Of a stretch of 64,000 nucleotides of DNA, positions 20,333 through 31,600 are shown piece after piece. A model generated the notes under the pieces. That model searched no databases, was not told the origin of the DNA, and saw only the letters and a program-made list of their open reading frames with translations. The stretch is from NCBI GenBank assembly GCA_016169945.1, contig JADLSH010000279.1:1054001-1118000 (forward strand), in the 5' to 3' direction. The stretch is from Trachythela sp. YZ-2020. Taxonomy: Eukaryota; Cnidaria; Anthozoa; Malacalcyonacea; Clavulariidae. Both the position numbers and the translations under genes were made by a program. Positions within the stretch are counted from its first letter, which is position 1, and the number at the start of each line of letters is the position of its first letter.

Positions 20333-21184
20333 ATGGCAGACGAAGATTTCAGTGGCTTTCAGTTGGGTTACATAAGCATACCGTCTCACTTTGTTTGTAT
20401 TTTTGGTGCAATTTCACATGTATTCCTTATCATTGCTTTCATCAAAGACCCTCTAAAATGCTTCAAGAACTCAGGGACATATCTCATCGAAAATTTGGCA
20501 ATTTCTGATTTCTTGAACTGTCTTATCGCTCCGTTCAAATGTTGCATACCTAAAAATTGGTACTGGGCCAGGCACTTCGTCGTGTTTTCTAGCATTAGTG
20601 TATCCATTTTAACGATAGCGTCAATTTCACTTGATCGCTTTTTCATGGTTGTGTACCCTTTGAAACATCGCGTTTTGATGAAAGGAAAAATTATAGTCGT
20701 ATGGTTGGCTTGTATTTGGCTTATTGGTTCAGCATTTCCTATGAAAATTTTTCTTCTTTCTGTAAGAAATGATATGGACACACACATAATGAATCTTATC
20801 GAGGTTTCGCCAATTCTATTTGCAGGCGTGATGTACGGGTTAACTTACTACAAATTAAATAAACAGTCCAAAAATTTTGCTCTAGAAAATATTTCAAATC
20901 GACAGCAACAGGCGCGAGTTATGAGAGAAAAACGATTTTTGAGAACAATTATTATTATAGTGTGTATCGCAGTCGTTTGTGTCGTGCCTTCGGCGATATT
21001 TTTCTATTATCCTGTGTTGCAAACATTGTTTAACGATGGCCTAACAGCTCGTATTCTGAACGAAATATTCTTTGGAATATTCCACTTCAATTTTGCTATC
21101 AATCCTCTGGTGTACGTACTGCGTTTGCCGAACTATAGAAAAACATTTTATTTACTGTATTGGTGTAAAGCCACAGCGCGCTAA
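20333..21184 (+). CDS. Rhodopsin-like GPCR, type A, copy 7
   Basis: Intact 283-codon single-exon receptor and last of the array. TM1 SHFVCIFGAISHVF (His at 1.50), TM2 SDFLNCLIAPFKCC, LDRF, CVVP, FAINPLVY, tail CKATAR. TM6 begins IIIIVCIAVVC instead of IIIIACIAVVC. It shares its N-terminal frame and leader with the 11019 and 17380 copies. Confidence 0.93.
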   Translation: MADEDFSGFQLGYISIPSHFVCIFGAISHVFLIIAFIKDPLKCFKNSGTYLIENLAISDFLNCLIAPFKCCIPKNWYWARHFVVFSSISVSILTIASISLDRFFMVVYPLKHRVLMKGKIIVVWLACIWLIGSAFPMKIFLLSVRNDMDTHIMNLIEVSPILFAGVMYGLTYYKLNKQSKNFALENISNRQQQARVMREKRFLRTIIIIVCIAVVCVVPSAIFFYYPVLQTLFNDGLTARILNEIFFGIFHFNFAINPLVYVLRLPNYRKTFYLLYWCKATAR

Positions 21185-21303
21185 AGGAGGCTTCAGTCCT
21201 TTTGCAGATGACTGCATGACATTGAGAATGGGATTAAAAAAATATTACAATGGAACATTCTGACCACTGGATCGCGACTGGATGGCACCATCTGGACGGC
21301 ACT

Positions 21304-21678
21304 ATTCGGCTTGTGCAGTCACGCGAGAATATTACGTCATGCTATATAACCGACAATTTTGGGGGGCAAATCGTGGATTTCACGAAGTGCCGTTTTCGTT
21401 TATCTTGCGAAATACCGAGAGTTATAAGATAATCTATACCTCGCTAGAATCCTTGAACAACGATGAGTATTTTGGTGTACAGTTTGTTGCTTTAGCATGT
21501 CTAGAACGCGAGTTATTCAGGAAAGTTGGCGCACGTATTGATGTAAAAAAATTGTCAGCCATGTTGAATTTTAATTTTAATTAGTTTGAAATTATCCAAT
21601 GAAAATGGTGGAATTTGCCACCCAAAAAACCGGAAGCCACACAATTTCGAGTTGTGACGTCACTTGCGCAAGCCGAAT
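21304..21678. mobile_element. Palindromic-end MITE, copy 1 (inserted in GPCR 3' flank)
   Basis: Ends ATTCGGCTTGTGCA and TGCGCAAGCCGAAT are imperfect inverted repeats. The same ~370-bp sequence recurs inverted at 44975-45344. The interior holds a 100-codon ORF (21282-21584) with no known motif, broken in the second copy, so coding is doubtful. The paralogous flank after the 11019 gene lacks it. Confidence 0.75.
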
Positions 21679-22567
21679 TGTTATGCCAAGTGTTATGCTT
21701 TGCAACCTTTAATACTTTACTTTATTACAAAATATATACCTAGGAATAGAGGAGGAGACTCTCTGTATCCATCTGATGAAAAAAAGGAAAGATATTGAAA
21801 TTATTTGTTCACCACTATCAGGTAAACGGTATAATCCTGAACAAATGTTTACAATTCAATTGACTCCGAAGGTCCACGATTTAATACACGTCCGTATTCG
21901 AGAAGGCGCAAAGATCTAACCAATTGAAGTTTTTCAGAAGTGGCAACACCTTTCTTAATAATTTTAAGATCCTTATTGATCGTCTGACGAGGCGACTAAG
22001 GAATTGTACTATGTGGAAGACAGGGAGAAGTTGAACTGAAAGCATTAATCGGAGTTATACTGAATGGTCTCGAATTTCAATGGCAAGAGAAAAGAAATGT
22101 ACGTCAGAAATAGTATCCTGATTGCGTCAAGTCTTGTAAATAAAATAAAATAATGTATATCTATATTTAGGGACCCTGTAAATAGAAAAATAAGTTCTGT
22201 AGGGATTCACTATGAGAATATTTGTAAATAGATAACTTGGATTTGTAGCAATTAAAACCTCACGAAACTACCAACTCCTCGTGCGGCCGCCATGTTGACT
22301 TTTGTAGACACTATATTCCTGCTTACATGAATTATTGAATTTCATGTCATTTTCTTGCATGCGCGATAGAACACGACCATTTCAAAAATTCAATCGAAGA
22401 ATTAATTTAACTTCTTTCCTATAGTTTTAGTATTCATTTTACTTATACATTGCAGGTAAAATTAGAGCATTTTACAAGGAGCAAAACTTACCTTGTCATC
22501 ACTTTATGTTATATATGAAAAGTAAAACAATATCTTACAAATTTTCACGGACTACAAGTCCTGTTGA
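21679..22567. other. Intergenic region between receptor array and KIF15 3' end
   Basis: The first ~400 bp are the shared type A 3' flank (to ATTTCAATGGC near 22080). The rest (22085-22567) shows no gene; it would contain the 3'UTR of the minus-strand kinesin gene. No clear AATAAA was found on the minus strand within 400 bp of its stop. Confidence 0.5.
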
Positions 22568-22663
22568 TCATATGTTTTCGTTTTTAATAGCCAGAGGTTT
22601 TCGATTCTCTTCGTTCTTCTCGCATAGAAGCTTCTGGTATTTGGCTGTTAATTTCTGATTTTC
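22568..22663 (-). CDS. KIF15: KIF15 terminal exon
   Basis: After an ATGTTTAG acceptor the frame gives [20 protein letters not shown], then eleven more residues ending NENI and TGA. Phase 0 joins exon 39 (LLKE). The Lys/Glu-rich end resembles the tail of vertebrate KIF15 in character. It is the only acceptor-to-stop frame of suitable phase that I saw in the ~1.6 kb beyond exon 39. Confidence 0.75.
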   Translation of the reverse strand, partial: ENQKLTAKYQKLLCEKNEENRKPLAIKNENI

Positions 22664-25600
22664 CTAAACATTGAAATGTATATGTACGAGGTCATTAACA
22701 TGAAGGATCCAGAGCCGGGGAATACACATGTAAAATTCTCACGGTTTGTCAACAAGATGCGTTAGTGCTGCTTGTTCCTGGTTGTTGGGAAGTCTGGAAC
22801 AAGTTGTTAGCATCATATTAACAAGCCGTTGATTTCACCGGCCGTGTCACAACTTGTTTCAATGTATATAAGTCTCTGTCTCTGATATGCACGGGCTGTA
22901 CTACCACAGAATAGGAAATGACCAGAAGGGCCACTCAGCAGTGCAACGTGACGCCCTATTTTTATGCAGTTATCTGGCCAGAATAATGGCGGACCAGCCA
23001 GTTCAGCGTGTTTATTGGTCAGAAAATGCAATTGACTGGCTAGAATAATGGTAATGAACATGCGTAATGCGACATGCGCAGCTTCAAAAACTTCAAAGGT
23101 TCGGCCTCAAGTGGCCCTTCTAGTCATTTCCTATTCTATGGTACTACACTGGAAAAACATTTCGAAATCCATACTATGGAAATAATATTTCCACAGTATT
23201 TCCATATTATATCCATACTATATCCATAGTATATCCATACTATATCCATAGTATGTTCATAGTATATCCTTACTATATCCATAGTATATCCATACTATAT
23301 CCATACTATATCCATGCATAGTATATCCATGCATAGTATGTCCATAGTATATCCATAGTATATCCATAGTATGTTCATAGTATATCCATAGTATATCCAT
23401 AGTATATCCATAGTATATCCATACTATATCCATACTATATCCATAGTATATCCATAGTATATCCAATTATCCATGCATAGTATATCCATGCATAGTATAT
23501 CCATAGTATATCCATGCATAGTATATCCATGCATAGTATATCCATACTATATCCATACTATATCCATACTATATCCATACTATATCCATACTATATCCAT
23601 ACTATATCCATAGTATATCCATAGTATATCCATACTATATCCATACTATATCCATAAGAGGAGTGTTTTTAGTTTGAATCTTTTCCAAACACCGTATGTA
23701 TTCCAGTTTCCTCCTGTAGTAACACAGGACGAATACAATAATGATGGCACTTACTGGACCTCTAGAAAGAACAGTTCAGAACTGATAGAGCTACTCATTA
23801 TAAATAAAGTTAGTGTAATTTAGATTTCCTCCTGTAGTAACAGTGAACCAATAAATAAGAATGGCGCTTACTGGACCTCTAGGGAGAACAGTTTAGACCT
23901 GATAAAGCCATCCATTCATATAAATGAAATTAGCTTACTTCTATTTTAGATTCGGCGGTGAAGTAGGATAGGTACTATACCTGAAAAATACAATAAGAAC
24001 TTCGACGTTTCGAGCGAAGGCCCTTCGTCTGGAAGTTGAGCAGACGAAGGGCCTGGCAGACGAAGGGCCTGGCAGACGAAGGGCCTGGCAGACGAAGGGC
24101 CTTCCCTCGAAATGTCGAAGTTCTTATTGTATTTTTCAGGTAGTTGTATTCTACTCCACCGTCGAATCTTCGTTAGACTCTACCTACACTGGCATCACAC
24201 GTTCGAGTTATTATCACAGAAGAATCCAGTGACAACGATGGTAAACCTCAAGTAGTTCTATTTTATCCTGTTGTCATACCTCTTTCAACAATTGGTAGTC
24301 CTTCTTCATATCAGTTATATATTGAATTTTTTGTCTTAGATTTTGGTGTCCAGCTAATCTTGCGTTGTCCGCGCTCGCTTTCTCCAACTTTTGCTCCAGG
24401 TCTTTGCAGGCCTAAAACAGAATATATAAATTAAATGAATGAGTTGCAAAACGTTTTCAACCTCCTCCGGGTGAGATTTTGGGTTTTCCCAACCTTCCTC
24501 AAAATAACTGGAAATTTTCCGACATGAAGGCTCTTACCTGGGTAGGTTTTCTAGTTGGCCATTGCACTATTGCAGTACCGATAGTCTGACAGAGTGCTGA
24601 CTGTTGCTACTAATACCAGCAGTACTTATTGCTTTGCCGTGTTTTTATTCAATGTTTCACTTTCAACCTTCCTCAATGTCAGTAAACCTTCATCACGGGT
24701 GGTACCCGCACACCCGCAGCTTTTTTCAACTCTGGTTTGCAATTACAATCACTACGCCCGAGCGGCAAGGGCGACCGATTCAAGTCACGTGAGTAATACG
24801 GATGCGCTTAGAATGTTAAATAAACAGTTCACCATTCATGGCGTATATCTGCGGGCACCAAAGCGGACTACAAATAATCACGCGCTCGATCATACACTAC
24901 AGTAGCACTGCAAGCGTCATCCACACGAGACATTACATGTGTATTTGATACTCAAATAGTTGGTATTATGGGCTCCGAGAAAAAAACAACTTGATATTTA
25001 CCCATGCCACGAATTTGCGGTTAATGCTCAGCAGCTGGACTCTGTAGCTCAGTTGGTTGGAGCGCTGCACCGGCCAGAGCGCAGCCTCGTACCCAAGCGC
25101 TTTTAAGGAAAAGAAGAAAAAAAATCGCATTGCCACTGATCTCTATAAATAAGCTGAATGCGATTTTTTTTCCTTAAAAGCGCCTGGGTACGAGGCTGGC
25201 CAGAGCGCCTAAAGTTGTATTTCTCGCAACTGCTCCTGGCTAGGTCTAAAAATGTATAAATAAATTTTCGTTCGAATACTCCATCTACAAACACCTCCTA
25301 CTATCCTTTCAGAGTACCTTGGTTTTTGCTTCCATTTCGCGTCCAAAACGTTCGCTCCACTCGTCTTCCTTCTGGTGATATTCTTTCAGTTTTTCTGTGA
25401 GCCTGTCAAAAATGTTCAACGATCATTTCAAAAACACTTCGATATTTCGAAAAACACTTCAACGAAGGGTCTTTGCTCAAAAAGTTGAAGTCAGAGATGG
25501 ATTTACCGGGGGTTGTCAATTTCCGGATTAAAACCAAATTTTGTATTTGGCAGGGCAATTATCAAACACAGAAGGAGTATTGGGCCCCTTGGGGGCCTTT

Positions 25601-28600
25601 TTGACCATCAAAATATTTTTGACAAGCTTCATGACCAGCACCCGCGAGCATCCCCCCCCCCCCTACCAGATCAAGTTGGATACATCCCTGATTGAAGTAC
25701 TTTAAATATTTTTCCAAACCAACCAGACTGAATTTAGACTGAATTTATGAAGAGAAGTTTTAAATATAATGGTGCCTTTATTTGGAATACTTTACCTAAT
25801 GATGCCAAAAAGGCCAATACCTTATATTCATTTAAAAGATCATTAAATTTGATAATTTGTAATATAGTTATATTTGCATGTTCTGTTTTTATTTTTTTCT
25901 ATTTTGTATTTATTTTCATTTATATCTTTGGTTTTGTATTCTTTATATATTCTAGTACGCCCCCCATGGAAATCAACATATTGTTGTTGGGGCTAGCGAG
26001 TCGAAATATAATTTTATGTATGTATGTATGTATGTAACGAAATTCTGCATAGTTTTGACAAAATTCTCCCAATTTTTACTTACCGTACGACAGATTCATA
26101 ATTAGCTGCACAGTCTTCTTCCGCCATCAGAACTCGACTCGTCATTTCTGCCAACCTAACGAAACAATATGTCGATAAATTTATTGTATCGTGTATCACT
26201 CAGAAATATTAAATATTAAAAATACAAAATTGATAACCTACTTCTTTCCTGTTTCAAGCTCGACTAGAACAGCTTCATCCTGAAACAGGCAAGGACATAA
26301 AGTTTAGAGCAATACACATTTTTAAAACTGGTCAAAAATAAGAATAGAATCTAAGAAATCTTAAATTACTTGAAAAAACCTGATCTTTTTAAAACCACTA
26401 TATAACTGAAATTTTGAGTAAAATACAGCCAATTCGGACGCAATTCGTTTGCGAATTCGCTTCAGCAAACGCAAGAAATGCAGTCCTGGGGGTTTCACAA
26501 ATATTACAAATCTTCTACAGCCCAGTATAACAATGAAAATCAATCAGAAAAAGGTCTATTATTACAATTATTACACTGAAGTTCAAATCTTAGGTAAATT
26601 CTTTTGACCCTGATAATAACAATTAGATTTATTCATTCAAAAGTGTGTGGGGGTGATGTTTAGTGTGCGTTTAACCATCGGATAAGCTATCGACGCTTCG
26701 TACAACCATGCAGCCCCCGATTCCTACCTTCAATTTATTAGCGCTGTCACATGCAGACATGGCGACAGAAACGCGATCCTTCAATTGCTTCATTTCAAAT
26801 GTATTTACTACCTCTCTGTAAAGAAAGGAAAAGTAAATCATTTCGGTCCTAGAAGTAATATATCATACACGAGAAGGAGTTTATTATAGTGATTTGAAAA
26901 ACCGAAAAGTGTGTTGAAAAACAAGGCGCTGGCCGAGTTTTTTAACATACTTTGAGGTGTTTTTAAATCACTATAATAAACGACTTCGAGTGTATGATAT
27001 AGCTTCTCAAACAAACCAGTATTTAAAGAGAAATTCAACGCGAAATGGGTGTTTATTACCGTGGTATCAAGACAACGATACGGTGGTGATTTCCTTTGTG
27101 TTTTGCTCATGAATTATTAATGAGTTTGAGAAATAGTCTGGTAAGCATGGATGGAAAAAATAGCGGACTAATCTATGGACCACTGGTCCCAGAAAATATT
27201 TTAGGTCAGCAGAAAGAAAATAGGAATTTTACAAAATAAAAAAAACAACAAAATAGAATATAATAAAACAGCCAAATGAAGTGGCTCAACAGTGTACCGA
27301 TTGAACCTAATTTGATCAAATATTAACCATAACCATCCCAAACTGTTTAGTTTCTGCATGCAGGTACACACAACTCCAGCAGTATTGAATTCTCAAAAGC
27401 TCACAGAGAACGTTTTCTTGTTCCCTTGCGTTCCCAGAAAATAGAATATGTTTTTCACCCCTGCTGTAAAGATTGACAATTAAATTGAATAGATTCTCTT
27501 GGACTCGGGTAATACTCCTGAGTATTTTCACAGCTTTTACTACTTAGCAAAACAAACAATAACATTGAACCAGCGAGCTCCATATATATCTGGAGTAAGA
27601 TGGCGGATGTGAAGCCAAGATGGCGGCAATTGACGTCCAAACTCATGAAGGTCATAAACAGTTTTTATATCATTTTATCCAGCTAATTCCAGTTCTTTCT
27701 AACAGATCGCATCGCTAATCAAGTTATTAGTTCATAAAATCATGATGTTATTGTTTAAATCAGAGTAAAAACACGAAATTTCGGCACACTCCTTGCCGGC
27801 TTGTGCAAACTGCGCGGTCGAAAACAATAGAAAGGGATTGGCACTGGACGTCAATTTCCGCCATCTTTGGCTTCACTTTTTGGACATAAGTTCTCACTCC
27901 AGATATATATATATAGAGCTCACTGCATTGAACTTACTTTTCTTTCACTTCTGTCTTCAAATTTTCCAACTGAATCTCCAAGTCTCTTGCAGTTTCTTCA
28001 AAACAAGTTTTCTCTTCCAGCAATTTAATTTTCGTTTTGAAATTCTCAAGATCCTGTGCTTGCTCGCGGAATGTTGTTTCGTAGCTCTCCAATACTTTCT
28101 GTACCTTGACTTCACGTTTTTTCATTTCTTGCAGTTGTGATTGATCTAATAATGAACTGTTGACGATACTGGTCTCAAGACCGCCAGGATCTGAGGGTCT
28201 CTGTATGATACCTGGTTCCATAGCTACTATCTCTGCAATCTAGAAATGTTTTTACATTACAGTATTATCACGAACTCGTGGTATTCAAATGAAGTCGACT
28301 CATTTACTGAAAATGGTATCTCTAAATGCACCAACCGGGAAACTGGTTTTGCATTTCGATACGATTACTACGGTCACTATTCCAAAAGTGCCGAGCACAA
28401 CCAGCAATTCTATCATTCCTGGCTTGGTCGGCCCGCAGTTATATCGTCGTATATGATTGGATATTCTACTTTGAGTGTATACATGTCATGTAATGTATTT
28501 CAATCGGAACATCACAAAAGCTCAGTGGTCAGAATGCTGGTACGAGAGACCTTTGGTTCGTTTCATACGTCGAATTTAATTCAGACGAATTTAATTCGCT

Positions 28601-31600
28601 ATTAAATTCGTCGATTGGTCGAGTTTAATATGGATTGGTCGAGTTTAATTTAGACAAATTTAATTCATAAGAAGCCATCATGGATTTCAAATTAATACGA
28701 ACCATAATCAGAAACTACATTAAGATAATTCCGATGTATTTAATTCGACACGACGATACGACGTCGTATGAAACGAAGACGCGCTACAGGCACGTATATA
28801 TCATCTGACATGACGGGATAAAAAACGTTGGACGAATTTAACTCATCAGACGAATTTAATTCATTTCATACGACGCACTAGCGTCGAATTTATCGAGTTC
28901 AATTAAATTCGTCTGAATTCTGAATTACGATAGTGCGACGTAGTAAACAACATTAGGCAGGTTCGTTTTTCATTCAAAATCAAATTTCCCAAATGTTTGT
29001 TTGACTCCATTTGAACACCCGCTTTACTACCTACTATTCCTACAGAAGATGTACAGGCGATTATTCTTTTATTGAACCAATAAAGATATATATGCTAAAG
29101 GGCCAAAGGCACAGCAGCATAACAGCATGGAGACTACATACCTCCTCCAGCAATTAGCAAGCACTTTTACACTGCGATTTGTCAGGCGTTATTCATCAGC
29201 ACGTTAATGATATTTGAAAAAAACGTGGCAACAAAATCTCATCTGACAACATCACACACTGAAAATTCATTTAATAATAATTCACGACAAACCATATCTG
29301 ATGTGACAAATCGCAAAGTCAAATTGTCAAGTAAACATAAATATGCATAACATGCATAAATTATACATATATAAATTATAATGCATGCATTATTCATGCA
29401 TAAATGATACACATTCTAATTACGCATTCAGTTCTATCTTGAATTCGGGAAAAAGCAAAATTTTTTTAAAATTTCTCATCCAATTCTTTCTAAAATTCAC
29501 TGAATAAATCGAATTGAATGGACATTTTATTCTATGGACATTAACTCCACAATTTTTGTATTGAGTTTTTTGTTTTGCGTTAGTTAGTTTAACAAAACAA
29601 ACACAAACAAACCCAAAACAAACAAACGAACAAACAAACAAACCCAAAACAAACAAACGAACCCAAAACAATATACTGTATGAACTTACCCTATTATTAA
29701 GATTGAATAGTTCGTCATTCTTTTCTTTGAGTTCGCACTAAATACAAATATACATTAGCAAAATATAACTTTCACATAATTGTACGTTGTAAATATGGAT
29801 AAAAGTTCAAACCTTCCATTCCACTCTCTTCCACTTTCTGTTCATTTGTTTATTTAGGTTTTTGTAAATGTCATTGGTATTCAAAACTCATACTTGTACA
29901 TTCTATTCAATATTAGTGAAAACTGCGAAACGTGGAAGACCATTTCGCACAATTACACTGTGTGATAAAGTTTAATGATAAAATATATTTACTGTACATC
30001 TTTTTTACAATTATATTTAGTATATTCCCATTATTGCATTTAGTATATTTGCATGGTATTGTGATTTGATGTGCGTGTTGCGGTGGCATGAATGCGTGAT
30101 TTGTGGTGAAGCACGTACGAATAAAATGGACGTACGTTGTGGTATGGTCTTTGAGATATGAATATGGCTTATTGCTTAAGCAAAATTCTGGTATGTCAAT
30201 GGTATTGCAAATGTGTGTTTCAGTCACTCAGTACAGACTACAGTGATGTCTTGTGGCAGGGGAATGCGATTGAGAAAAAGGAAATTGTATTAAAATAGGT
30301 ATTGTGGTGCAATGAATGCTTGTTACAATAAATTATTGAGTTAATGAACGCTATACGAAAGGTGAATGTGTTAGATGAAAGATTGCTTTGCAATACACAA
30401 TGATAGCGATGAATCCGTTAGGTTTGTACTATAAATGCCGGCAGCATAAACAATTCCATAGTTCTATATAGTCTGGCAACATTGGTGTCTAAAGATTCTG
30501 GGTGTTCTTTAATTGACTGGTTGAGAGCATCCTTCAGAATTTCAGGGCATGAGAGTTTGCAATACTTAGGTAAGGCTACATTTTCCAGAGTTGCATATCG
30601 TTGTAGATATTTGACAAACCAGGACAGTTGCTGAAGTATCACGTGGACAGTGATAAGTATCACGTGGACAGTTGTTGAAGTATCACGTGGACAGTGATAA
30701 GTATCACGTGTTCAGTTTCTGAAGTATCACGTGGACAGTGATAAGTATCACGTGGACAGTTGCTGAAGTATCACGTGGACAGTGATAAGTATCACGTGGA
30801 CAGTTGCTGAAGTATCACGTGGACAGTGATAAGTATTACGTGGACAGTGATAAATATCAAGTTTACCAACGACCCCTGTCACGTGTATGACACGCGACTC
30901 CTACATGGAAATTGGACACGCGACCAAAGATTGACCACCGTAATTTTCGACCATCATATGACTATCGTTCGATCACGTGATACCCTGAAGAGAACGAAAC
31001 GGGAAAATGAGAAGAAAGGACATAGACTGTTATATGTATCGTCACCAAGTACTAACACCAAAATTTGATAAAGATTATCTTGTCAGAAACAATACTTTAT
31101 TCTCCTCATTTGTTTGATTCCTGGAAACTAAGTGAAAACACTCTTCAAATTTTATGGCAGAGATATTTATAGACACTACTTGAAAGTACTCAAAAGTACT
31201 GTGTCTTAAATTCTGCTTCAAGTAAATGAACATTTTACACGTTCAAAAACCTATTCTTCTATATACCATTGAGGTAATGTCAGATTACTACCATTCACAG
31301 ACACGTTTTAAGTTACTTCTTCAAAGTAGTTAAAAGTACTGTGCCTTTAATTCTGCCTTAAGTAAATGCTCATTCAAGCATTGTAAGATGACTGTAGAAA
31401 CACTCTAACCTGAGATACTTATTTCTCAGAAACATGGACACTACTTCAAAGTACTTAAAAGTACTGTGCCTTTAATTCTGCCTCAAGTAAATGCTCATTC
31501 AAGCATTGTAAGATGACTGTAAAAACACTCTAGCTTGAGATGCTTATTTCTCAGAAACATGGACACTACTTCAAAGTACTTAAAAGTACTGTGTCTTCAG

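Noticed and set aside
21282..21584. 100-codon ORF in the MITE
   Set aside because: The second copy (44975-45344, inverted) has a broken frame; no motif.
23165..23655. CRISPR-like array
   Set aside because: Short contiguous satellite without unique spacers, in a eukaryotic intron.
25038..25110. Possible functional tRNA gene
   Set aside because: Only an A-box half is intact and it lies in a SINE-like element; similar cases at 32748, 38990, 42840, 58680 and 62640 are also SINE parts.
28246..28605. 119-codon plus ORF
   Set aside because: Overlaps the KIF15 intron border and runs into palindromic repeat sequence; no recognisable domain.
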